Positions 21,320-28,931 of a DNA stretch of 64,000 nt are shown here, piece by piece. The notes under the pieces are model-generated. The model did no database searches. It had not been told where the DNA came from and saw only the letters and a list, made by a program, of their open reading frames with translations. A program made the translations under genes and the position numbers. Location: positions 62,001-126,000 of the forward strand of contig CAWBCM010000005.1 in NCBI GenBank assembly GCA_963787285.1, in the 5' to 3' direction. Every line of letters begins with the position of its first letter. Position 1 is the first letter of the stretch. The stretch is from JAHEJN01 sp963787285 (GTDB lineage Bacteria > Actinomycetota > Acidimicrobiia > Acidimicrobiales > JAHEJN01).

Positions 21320-21757
21320 GTGGTCCGCTCGATCGTCGTCGCCGCGGTGGCGCTCCTTGTCTCGATCTCCTGCGGGTCCGATGCTCTCGATCAGCCTGTC
21401 GGCGATTCTCGCTCGACACCTGTCGATGACGCTCCGGCGCAGTTGGCGCTGTTTCCCGATGTGCTCGCGGTCGAGCTCACCGAGACCGGTGATCGGATCT
21501 TCACTGTCGCGGTCACGCTGAGCTCACCCTACGACAGCCCGGAGCGGTACGCCGATGCCTGGAGGGTCATGGCTCCCGATGGCGCGGTCCTCGGGCTCCG
21601 CGAGCTGCTCCACGATCACGCGAACGAACAGCCCTTCACGCGGACGCTGTCCGATGTTTCGATCCCCACCGATGTCGACGAGGTGACCGTGCAGGGACGC
21701 GATCAGATTTCGGGGTGGGGTGGCGCGACCGTCACGGTCGGTGTCCCGTTGCCGTGA
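21320..21757 (+). CDS. Small exported protein, possible lipoprotein
   Basis: A 145-residue protein beginning with a hydrophobic segment RSIVVAAVALLVSISCGSD; the SISC is a weak lipobox. The mature part is beta-rich (ELTETGDRIFTVAVTLSSPYDSPERYADAWRV). I do not recognise a family. GTG 21320 is chosen because it produces the signal segment at the very N-terminus. It follows the M23 gene by 16 bases and may be in the same unit, and it precedes the mycothiol dehydrogenase gene. Confidence 0.65.
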   Translation: MVRSIVVAAVALLVSISCGSDALDQPVGDSRSTPVDDAPAQLALFPDVLAVELTETGDRIFTVAVTLSSPYDSPERYADAWRVMAPDGAVLGLRELLHDHANEQPFTRTLSDVSIPTDVDEVTVQGRDQISGWGGATVTVGVPLP

Positions 21758-21839
21758 CCCCCGTCGGCGTCTGACGCCGCTGACTGCGGCGAGTACGGTG
21801 ACCCACATTGCGCTGTCGAGGTCGTCGCACGGAGGAACC

Positions 21840-22925
21840 ATGCCACAGGAAGTACGAGGGGTCATCGCCCGTGCCAAGGGCGAGCCCGTCTCGGTCGAGA
21901 CCATCGTCATCCCCGATCCCGGTCCGGGCGAGGTCGTTGTCGCGGTGCAGGCGTGCGGGGTCTGCCACACCGACCTCCATTACCGCGAGGGTGCGATCAA
22001 CGACGAGTTCCCGTTCCTGCTCGGACACGAGGCAGCGGGCATCGTCGAGACGGTCGGCGAGGGTGTGAGCGAGGTCGTTCCCGGCGACTTCGTCATCCTC
22101 AACTGGCGGGCCGTGTGCGGCGAGTGCCGGTCGTGCCTCCGCGGACGCCCTCAGTACTGCTTCGCCACGCACAACGCCAAGCAGAAGATGACCCTGCTCG
22201 ACGGGACCGAACTCTCTCCGGCCCTCGGCATCGGCGCCTTCGCCGACAAGACACTCGTCGCGGCCGGGCAGGCCACCAAGGTCGACCCCGCCGCGCGGCC
22301 CGAGGCCGCTGGCTTGCTCGGGTGTGGGGTCATGGCCGGTATCGGTGCGGCGATCAACACCGGCGGAGTCACGCGAGGCGACTCGGTGGCGGTGTTCGGA
22401 TGCGGCGGGGTCGGCGACGCCGCAATCGAGGGCAGCCGGCTCGCCGGGGCCCACACGATCATCGCCGTCGACCTCGACGACACGAAGCTCGAATGGGCCA
22501 AGGGGTTCGGTGCCACCCACACCGTGAACGCCGGCACCGAGGACCCCGTGGCCCGCATCAAGGAGATCACCGGTGGTCACGGTGCCGACGTGGTGATCGA
22601 GGCCATCGGGTTGCCCCACGTCTACAAGCAGGCCTTCGAGGCTCGCGACCTGGCCGGCACCGTGGTCCTGGTCGGCGTGCCCAACCCCGAGCACACGGTC
22701 GAGTTGCCCTTCATCGAGGTCTTCGGCCGCGGCGGGGCGCTCAAGTCGAGTTGGTACGGCGATTGCCTCCCGAGCCGCGACTTCCCGATGCTCATCGACC
22801 TGTACCTCCAGGGGCGGCTCAACCTCGACGGCTTCGTCAGTGAGACGATCGGGCTCGATCAGGTCGAGGAGGCCTTTCACAAGATGGAGGCCGGTGGCGT
22901 GCTCCGATCAGTCGTGGTCCTCTGA
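21840..22925 (+). CDS. mscR: S-(hydroxymethyl)mycothiol dehydrogenase
   Basis: A 361-residue zinc MDR dehydrogenase. Catalytic-zinc ligands are in CGVCHTDLHYREG and GHEAAGIVE; the structural zinc site is CGECRSCLRGRPQYC; the NAD site is VFGCGGVGDAAIEG. The NWRAVCGECRSCLRGRPQYC segment and the KMTLLDGTELSPALGIGAFA loop match mycothiol-dependent formaldehyde dehydrogenase rather than ordinary alcohol dehydrogenase. It oxidises S-hydroxymethylmycothiol, so the host should make mycothiol. ATG 21840 follows GGAGGAACC, a strong ribosome site. It overlaps the next gene by one base (TGATG). Confidence 0.9.
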   Translation: MPQEVRGVIARAKGEPVSVETIVIPDPGPGEVVVAVQACGVCHTDLHYREGAINDEFPFLLGHEAAGIVETVGEGVSEVVPGDFVILNWRAVCGECRSCLRGRPQYCFATHNAKQKMTLLDGTELSPALGIGAFADKTLVAAGQATKVDPAARPEAAGLLGCGVMAGIGAAINTGGVTRGDSVAVFGCGGVGDAAIEGSRLAGAHTIIAVDLDDTKLEWAKGFGATHTVNAGTEDPVARIKEITGGHGADVVIEAIGLPHVYKQAFEARDLAGTVVLVGVPNPEHTVELPFIEVFGRGGALKSSWYGDCLPSRDFPMLIDLYLQGRLNLDGFVSETIGLDQVEEAFHKMEAGGVLRSVVVL

Positions 22926-23566
22926 TGGTTCTGCACGTCGATCGCGTGGTGACGAGCGGGATCTTCTCGCTCGACGGCGAGGACTTCGACGTCGACAACA
23001 ACATCTGGATCATCGGTGACGAACGCGACGTCGTGGTCGTCGACGCGGCCCACGACCACCGGCCGATCCTCGACGGCATCGGCGGTCGACGTGTGAAGGC
23101 GGTCATCTGCAGCCATGCCCACAACGATCACATCAACGCGGCGGCCGAACTGGCCGAGGCGACCGACGCACCGATCTGGCTGCATCCCGACGACACCATG
23201 CTGTGGGAGGTGGTCTACCCCGACCGCCGGGTCGACGACTCGCTCTACGACGGTCAGCGGATCACGGTGGCCGGCGAGGACCTCATCGTTCTGCACACGC
23301 CGGGTCACTCGCCAGGCGGGGTGTGTCTGCACGCGCCGAGCATCGCCACGGTGTTCAGCGGCGACACGTTGTTCAACGGCGGGCCGGGCGCGACCGGTCG
23401 GTCGTTCTCGGACCGACAGGTGTTGATCAACAGTATCGAGCGACAACTGGGCGGTCTCGAGAACGGCACGTTGGTCAACACCGGCCACGGCGAGAGCACC
23501 ACCATCGGCGACGAGTTGCCCAACCTCGCCGAGTGGCGGGCAGGGAGCACCGACGCCGATGGATGA
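22925..23566 (+). CDS. MBL-fold hydrolase paired with mycothiol dehydrogenase
   Basis: A 213-residue metallo-beta-lactamase fold with SHAHNDHINAA (HxHxDH), HTPGHSPGG, SGDTLF and NTGHGEST. It overlaps mscR by one base and is therefore translationally coupled. Mycobacteria keep a homologous MBL gene next to mscR (Rv2259-Rv2260), where it is thought to hydrolyse the S-formylmycothiol formed by the dehydrogenase. The same role is inferred here: completing formaldehyde oxidation to formate. It overlaps the next gene by eight bases. Confidence 0.87.
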   Translation: MVLHVDRVVTSGIFSLDGEDFDVDNNIWIIGDERDVVVVDAAHDHRPILDGIGGRRVKAVICSHAHNDHINAAAELAEATDAPIWLHPDDTMLWEVVYPDRRVDDSLYDGQRITVAGEDLIVLHTPGHSPGGVCLHAPSIATVFSGDTLFNGGPGATGRSFSDRQVLINSIERQLGGLENGTLVNTGHGESTTIGDELPNLAEWRAGSTDADG

Positions 23567-24609
23567 CGACAAGCTCGGACGCCTCACGCTGAAGGCGTGG
23601 AAGACCCGGGAGGGCGCGCTGGTCAACGCCATGATGTACCTCGGCCACTCTCTCGGCCTCTTCGCGGCCATGCCGGTCGGCGAGACCATCGAACCGGCCG
23701 GGCTGGCCGAGCGCACCGGATGCGACCAACGCTGGCTCGAAGAGTGGCTGCGGTGCATGGCGGCCGCCGATCTCGTCGACAGCATCGACGGCCACACCTT
23801 CGTCCTCAGCCCCGAGGGCGCCGCCGTACTGGTCGACGACACCAGCCCCACGTTCGCCGGTGGTGCCATGCAGGCGCCGATCACCCCGTCCCACCTCGAG
23901 GCGGTGGCCACGGCAATTCGCACCGGCCGCGGTTTCAGCTACAGCGATCTCGGCACCGAGATGGCCAAGAGCGTCGAGGCCGGTTTCGCCCCGTCGGAGC
24001 GGGCCCTGCTCCGATCCGCGCTCGTGCCCGCCATCCCCGGGTTCTCCGACCGTCTCGAAGCGGGCGGCGCGTTGGTCGACGTGGGTTGCGGCACGGGCCA
24101 CACCCTCGAGCTGCTGGCCGATGCCTTTCCGAGCGCAACCTTCGCGGGCTACGACCCGTCGGTTCCCGCCACCGACATCGCCCGGGAGCGCTTCGCCGGC
24201 GATGCACGCGTCAGCATCCACACGGAGTTCGGTCACGAACTCCCTCCCGCACCTCGGTTCGACATCGCGCTCACCTTCGACTGCCTGCACGACATGCCCC
24301 GTCCCGACCTCACCCTTGCGGCGATCCGCGAGGCGTTCGCGCGCCGACGGAGTGCTCGTGGTCAAGGAGATCAAGTCGACGGGTGACTTCCGGGCCGATG
24401 GCCGCAATCCGGTCCACGCCATGATGTACGGGTCATCGCTGACCACCTGCCTGGCCTCGGCCACCTCGACCCCGGACGGGCTCGGCCTCGGCACGCTCGG
24501 TCTGCATCCCGAAGCGCTCGAGGGACTGTGTCGCGCCGCCGGTTTCTCGTCGGTGACGATGCACGACATCGGCGACCCGGTCAACCTGTACTACGAAGTC
24601 CGACCCTGA
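23559..24609 (+). CDS. Class I SAM methyltransferase with N-terminal winged helix, one frameshift
   Basis: The N-terminus (~90 residues: AMMYLGHSLGLFAAM, LAERTGCDQRWLEEWLRCMAA) is a winged-helix dimerisation domain as in O-methyltransferase-like proteins. The SAM motif LVDVGCGTGHTLELLADAFP and FDCLHDMPRPDLTLAAIREAF follow. The frame then needs one base removed near 24340-24342 to continue as ADGVLVVKEIKSTGDFRADG to a stop at 24609, about 350 residues in total. Without it, the frame ends at 24386. Members act on small molecules; the target is unknown. It overlaps the MBL gene by 8 bases, so it belongs to that operon. Confidence 0.8.
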
Positions 24610-24620
24610 GGACGGGGTCC

Positions 24621-25859
24621 ATGGCCATCGACTTCACCCTGACTCCCGAGCTGGAGGAGATCCGCGATCGGGTTCGCTCCTTCGTCACCGACGTGGTGAA
24701 GCCCGAGGAGGCCCGCATCGGCGGGTCGAACGGTGCCGACGCGCTGTCGGGGTCCGATCGTCGTGCTGCGCTCATCGCACTGCGCAAACGGGCCCACGCC
24801 GAAGGGCTCTGGCTGCCGCACATGCCAACCGAGTGGGGCGGCATGGGCCTCGGCCATGTCGAACTGGCGATGGTGCAGGCCGAGGCGGCCAAGAGCTACT
24901 ACGGGCCGTGGGTGCTGAACTGCCAGGCTCCCGACGAGGGCAACATGCACACCCTCCTTCATTGGGGGACCGAGCAGCAGAAGCAGACGTACCTGAAGCG
25001 GCTGTGCGAGGGCACGGCCTGGTCGTGCTTCGCCATGACCGAGCCCGAGGTGGCGGGCTCGGACCCCACGCTCATTCGAACGCGCGCCTACCCCGACGGC
25101 GACGAGTGGGTGATCAACGGGCACAAGTGGTTCATCTCGAACGCACACCGGGCCAACTTCGCCATCCTCGTGTGTCGTACCGAGGACCATCCCGAGATAC
25201 CGCAGGCCGCGAACACGGCGTTCATCGTCGAGCTGCCGGCCGAAGGCTGGACCGAAGTACGCCAGATCGAGACCATGCACGGCAGTACCGGCCACAGCGA
25301 GATCCTCATCGAGGATCTGCGCGTCCACGACGATCAGATGCTCGGGGGGCGGGGCCAGGGTCATCTGCTCGGCCAGTACCGGCTGGGCCCGGCCCGGCTG
25401 GCGCACTGCATGCGGTGGATCGCCCAGGCCGAGACCGCCCTCGACATGATGGTGGCTCGGTCACTCGAGCGCTTCTCCCACGGATCGCTTCTGGCCGAAA
25501 AGCAGGGCATCCAGTGGATGATCGCCGACTCGACCATGGAGCTGTACCAGTGCAAGCTCATGGTGCTCCACGCCGCTCACAAGATCGACCGCGGCGACGA
25601 CTTCAAGGCGGAGGTCTCGATGGCCAAGCACTTCGTCGCCAACAGTCTCGGCCGGATCATCGATCGCTCGATCCAGGTCCACGGCGCGCTCGGCTACAGC
25701 ACCGACACGCCGCTGGCCCACATGTATCAACACGCCCGCTGGGCTCGTTTCGCCGACGGTGCCGACGAGGTCCACCAGATGCGCATCGCCCAACGCACCA
25801 TCGCCGCGTTCACCGACACCGGCTCGACCCGCCGGGCCACCGGTGACCTTCCGATCTGA
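24621..25859 (+). CDS. Acyl-CoA dehydrogenase
   Basis: A 412-residue acyl-CoA dehydrogenase: helical N-terminus (FTLTPELEEIRDRVRSFV), FAMTEPEVAGSDPTLIRTRA and INGHKWFISNAHRANF in the beta domain (FAD and substrate contacts), and a C-terminal IQVHGALGYSTDTPLAHMY FAD motif. It oxidises an acyl-CoA to the 2-enoyl form with electrons passing to ETF. The subgroup resembles the actinobacterial FadE enzymes with longer or branched substrates, but chain length cannot be read. ATG 24621 lies 11 bases after the methyltransferase stop; an enoyl-CoA hydratase follows. Confidence 0.9.
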   Translation: MAIDFTLTPELEEIRDRVRSFVTDVVKPEEARIGGSNGADALSGSDRRAALIALRKRAHAEGLWLPHMPTEWGGMGLGHVELAMVQAEAAKSYYGPWVLNCQAPDEGNMHTLLHWGTEQQKQTYLKRLCEGTAWSCFAMTEPEVAGSDPTLIRTRAYPDGDEWVINGHKWFISNAHRANFAILVCRTEDHPEIPQAANTAFIVELPAEGWTEVRQIETMHGSTGHSEILIEDLRVHDDQMLGGRGQGHLLGQYRLGPARLAHCMRWIAQAETALDMMVARSLERFSHGSLLAEKQGIQWMIADSTMELYQCKLMVLHAAHKIDRGDDFKAEVSMAKHFVANSLGRIIDRSIQVHGALGYSTDTPLAHMYQHARWARFADGADEVHQMRIAQRTIAAFTDTGSTRRATGDLPI

Positions 25860-25875
25860 GCTCGAGGAGACCTCC

Positions 25876-26646
25876 ATGACCGACTCGCCGACGCGACTCT
25901 CGGTGGCCGACGGTGTCGCCACCATCACCTTGGCCCGACCCGAGGCCAAGAACGCCCTGAGCGTCGATCTGGTCGAGAGCCTGCTGGGGCAGCTGTCCGA
26001 TGCCATCCTCGACCCCGACGTTCGCGTGATCGTGGTCACCAACGAGGGCGGAACCTTCTGCGCCGGGGCCGATCTCAAGGCCGCCGCCGGGGGGCGGCAC
26101 GGTTCGTCGGCAGCACTGTTGGTGACGCTGCTGGAGACCATCGCCGACTCGCCGACGCCGACCGTCGCCCGCATCGACGGACACTGTCTCGGCGGTGGCG
26201 TCGGGCTCGCCGCGGTGTTCGACGTCTCGGTGGCCCGCAACGACGTCAAGTTCGGCTTCACCGAGGCCCGACTCGGAGTCGCCCCCGCGATCATCTCCGT
26301 CGTCTGCCTGCCGAAGCTTCGCGCCGCCGATGCCCGTGAGCATTTCCTCCGGTCGAATCGCTTCGATGCCACGCGGGCCGCCGAGATCGGGCTGATCAAC
26401 CACGCAGTTGCCGCAGAGGTGCTCGACGACACGGTGGCTGCCGTTGTCGCCGATGTGCTGGCCGGCGGGCCCATGGCGCTGGCCGCGTGCAAGCAGCTGC
26501 TCACCCAGGTGCCGCTGCTCGGCCGTTTCGACGGCTTCGAATGGACGGCCGAGTTGTCGACCGAGCTCTTCGGTTCCGACGAGGCGGCCGAGGGCATCGG
26601 CGCCTTCCTCGAACGGCGAAGCGCCGGGTGGATTCCGGGTGGCTAA
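25876..26646 (+). CDS. Enoyl-CoA hydratase / isomerase family protein
   Basis: A 256-residue crotonase-fold protein with TITLARPEAKNALS, the oxyanion-hole segment GTFCAGADLKAAAG and DGHCLGGGVGLAAVFDVSVA. The first catalytic Glu is probably the one in FGFTEARLGVAP. It is placed right after an acyl-CoA dehydrogenase (17-base gap), so it most likely hydrates the enoyl-CoA that enzyme makes. ATG 25876 follows GAGGAGACC. Its last four bases overlap the end of the convergent GGDEF/EAL gene. Confidence 0.88.
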   Translation: MTDSPTRLSVADGVATITLARPEAKNALSVDLVESLLGQLSDAILDPDVRVIVVTNEGGTFCAGADLKAAAGGRHGSSAALLVTLLETIADSPTPTVARIDGHCLGGGVGLAAVFDVSVARNDVKFGFTEARLGVAPAIISVVCLPKLRAADAREHFLRSNRFDATRAAEIGLINHAVAAEVLDDTVAAVVADVLAGGPMALAACKQLLTQVPLLGRFDGFEWTAELSTELFGSDEAAEGIGAFLERRSAGWIPGG

Positions 26647-28661
26647 CGCACGAGCCGTAGGGGCACGCGTGCGGCCCTGTGGTGCTCGATGAATGCGGTG
26701 GTGGCCGCGGCCGACAGGGGTTCGGAGACAAGGTAACCCTGGTATTCGTCGCATCCGAGGGTGCGGACGATGTCGAGCACCTCACGGGTCTCGACGCCCT
26801 CGGCGATCGTCGAGAGACCGAGACTGCGGCCGAGATCGATGACCGATCGAACGATGTTGAGGTCGCCGGTGTTGGTGGCGAGCTCGGTCACGAAGGACCG
26901 GTCGATCTTGATGCTGTCGATCGTGAGGCGACGCAGGCTGGCGAGTGACGAGTAGCCCGTGCCGAAATCGTCGATCGCCAGGGTCACGCCGAGCCCGCGT
27001 AGGTGGCCGAGGACCGACGCCGAGCGGGTGGGATCCTGCAGCACGGCGTTCTCGGTGATCTCGATCTCGAGGAAGGTGGGGTCGATGCCGTGGTGGAGAA
27101 GCGCGTCGCGGACCCGTTCGGGGAAGTGGAGGTCGTGGAGGTTCCGGGCCGATGCGTTGACCGCCACGCCGATGATCAGACCCTGCGCGTGCCAGGCGGC
27201 GAGCTGTTCCAGCGCCATATCGACGACTCGATCGGTGATCTCGTTGATCAGGTCGGTGTGTTCGGCCTGCGGCATGAAGCGATCGGGCTCGACCAGGCCT
27301 TCTGTCGGATGGTTCCAGCGGATCAGAGCCTCGACACTGGTCATCTCGTCGGTGCGGGTTTGCATCTTCGGCTGGTAGAAGAGGGTCAGCTCGTCGTTGT
27401 CGAGGGCGCGGTGCAGGTCGGCCAGGAGCGCATGTCGGTCGGTCGCGGCTCCGAGTCCCACGTCGAGGATCGAGGCGGTCGACACCGGATTCGATGTGGT
27501 CTTCGCGGTGTGGGCCGCCATTTCCGCATTGCCCGTGAGGTCGCCCACGGTCGTGCCGACGTCGGGAAAGACCGCCACCCCGGCGTTGGCACTGATCCCG
27601 ATGGGCACGCCGCGCACTTCGATGCGGCGCTCGATCGAATCGACCAGGCGGTGGGCGACGATGGTTGCGTCCTCGTCGGAGTCGATGCGTCCGAGCAGAA
27701 AGGCGAAGGTCTCGCCGTCGAGGCGGGCCACGAGGTCGACCGGACGGGCTTCGTCGTCGAGGCGGTGTGCAACCTCCCGGAGTACCTCGTCGCGGAGGTC
27801 GAGCCCGAGACGGTCGGCGATGCCGGTGATGCCGTCGAGCACGACCGTGATCACTGCGACCTTGGCGTTCTCCCGGCGGGCCGCTCCGAGAAGCAGGTCG
27901 GCGTGCTCGAGGAACAGCGCCCGGTTGGCCATGCCGGTGATCCGATCGTGGGTGGCGGCATGGCGTTCGGAATCGGCCGTCATGGCGGAATGGCGAACGG
28001 CCAGAACCACCACGACCAGCAGCGGGGTGAGCAGGGGTGCACTCAGACCGACCACGACGAAGAGCGGGGCCATGAAGACCAGCAGCGCATCGATGGCGCC
28101 GCTGGCTCGAACGGTGCGGATCACCGTGGCCCGGAACGCCAGGCCCCGGACGGATGCGTCGATGGCACTGCCCAGGGTGAGCGCAGTGAGGTAGGCCGTG
28201 ATCGCGGCCACGGCGACCCCGACCAGCCAGATCGAGCTGATGGCCCCGTTCTGCGTCGGTTCGACGAGCGGGGCGACCTGGTCGCCGGCCATCGTGCCCA
28301 GGCTGAGCGCGATGACCAGCGTGGCGCCCCCAACGAGCGTGTCGAGGGTCGAGCGGCCCCGAGCCAGTGTGGCGGAGAACGAGGCGATTCCGGCCACCAC
28401 CATGGCCGTCAGGGGCGAGGCCAGGAAGCTGACGGCCAGGATCAACGACCACGGATGGCGGCGCGGCGTGGGGTTCGCCGGCATCTCCTCGCTCACCGAG
28501 GCCGCAACGAGCAGAACGATGAACAGGGCAGTCAGCGCCGGACGCGCTCCCGCCATGTCCTCCGGCGTGCTCGCCAGGGCCTGGGTGAGCAGGATCGCGA
28601 GGGCCCATCCGATGACGAGGCCCCGAAGCGGGGCCGAGCGAGTGTGCGTCGAGATGGTCAT
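26643..28661 (-). CDS. Membrane c-di-GMP protein, degenerate GGDEF plus intact EAL
   Basis: A 672-residue protein. Residues ~1-220 hold six to eight hydrophobic helices. A GGDEF-type domain follows (THDRITGMANRALFLEH), but the active-site loop reads ARLDGETFAF instead of RxGGDEF (near 312), so diguanylate cyclase activity is doubtful. The EAL domain is complete: SVEALIRWNHP (near 443), EIEITENAVL, AIDDFGTGYSS, IKIDRSFV and EGVET. The inferred role is a c-di-GMP phosphodiesterase with a regulatory GGDEF-like domain. ATG 28661 is chosen because it starts just before the first helix. A paralogue with the opposite motif pattern lies at 49260-51260. Confidence 0.87.
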   Translation of the reverse strand: MTISTHTRSAPLRGLVIGWALAILLTQALASTPEDMAGARPALTALFIVLLVAASVSEEMPANPTPRRHPWSLILAVSFLASPLTAMVVAGIASFSATLARGRSTLDTLVGGATLVIALSLGTMAGDQVAPLVEPTQNGAISSIWLVGVAVAAITAYLTALTLGSAIDASVRGLAFRATVIRTVRASGAIDALLVFMAPLFVVVGLSAPLLTPLLVVVVLAVRHSAMTADSERHAATHDRITGMANRALFLEHADLLLGAARRENAKVAVITVVLDGITGIADRLGLDLRDEVLREVAHRLDDEARPVDLVARLDGETFAFLLGRIDSDEDATIVAHRLVDSIERRIEVRGVPIGISANAGVAVFPDVGTTVGDLTGNAEMAAHTAKTTSNPVSTASILDVGLGAATDRHALLADLHRALDNDELTLFYQPKMQTRTDEMTSVEALIRWNHPTEGLVEPDRFMPQAEHTDLINEITDRVVDMALEQLAAWHAQGLIIGVAVNASARNLHDLHFPERVRDALLHHGIDPTFLEIEITENAVLQDPTRSASVLGHLRGLGVTLAIDDFGTGYSSLASLRRLTIDSIKIDRSFVTELATNTGDLNIVRSVIDLGRSLGLSTIAEGVETREVLDIVRTLGCDEYQGYLVSEPLSAAATTAFIEHHRAARVPLRLVR

Positions 28662-28820
28662 GGGTCGGGGGTGCACTCCTGCCGGAACCCTGGGCCGCGA
28701 ATCCGCTGTGCTGCCGCGCGGTGTGTGCGGCATGAACAGTGTTGTCGACCCACTCGACTGCGTCATGAGGCCCACGGCACAACGGCAGGCGGGAGTATTT
28801 CCGAGCCGCTGTGGGCCGTT

Positions 28821-28841
28821 CGGCCCGGGTCGACCGGGCCG
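28821..28841. repeat. GC-rich inverted repeat in divergent intergenic region
   Basis: CGGCCCGG and CCGGGCCG form a perfect 8-bp stem with a GTCGA loop. The left arm can alternatively pair upstream as GGGCCG-TT-CGGCCC (28813-28826), giving two mutually exclusive hairpins. It lies in the 270-base divergent region between the GGDEF/EAL gene and the multicopper oxidase gene, just upstream of the long palindrome. The rest of that region shows no gene. Confidence 0.5.
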
Positions 28842-28847
28842 TTGCGT

Positions 28848-28883
28848 GAGACCAGACAAGGACCAAGGTCCCTGTCTGGTCTC
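28848..28883. promoter_or_regulatory. 36-bp near-perfect palindrome, DevR-box-like
   Basis: Two 17-base arms (left GAGACCAGACAAGGACC, right GGTCCCTGTCTGGTCTC) match at 16 of 17 positions around a central AA. The core GGAC-CAAG-GTCCC has the geometry of the mycobacterial DevR/DosR box (GGGAC-4 bases-GTCCC). The 3' end of the shared CTGTC lies 57 bases before the multicopper oxidase start. Similar sites precede two universal stress protein genes in this window. It may serve both divergent genes. Confidence 0.6.
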
Positions 28884-28931
28884 GTCGGTACGTGGCATAA
28901 CGGCGAGGTTCACCACGAAAGGCCAGCTCCT

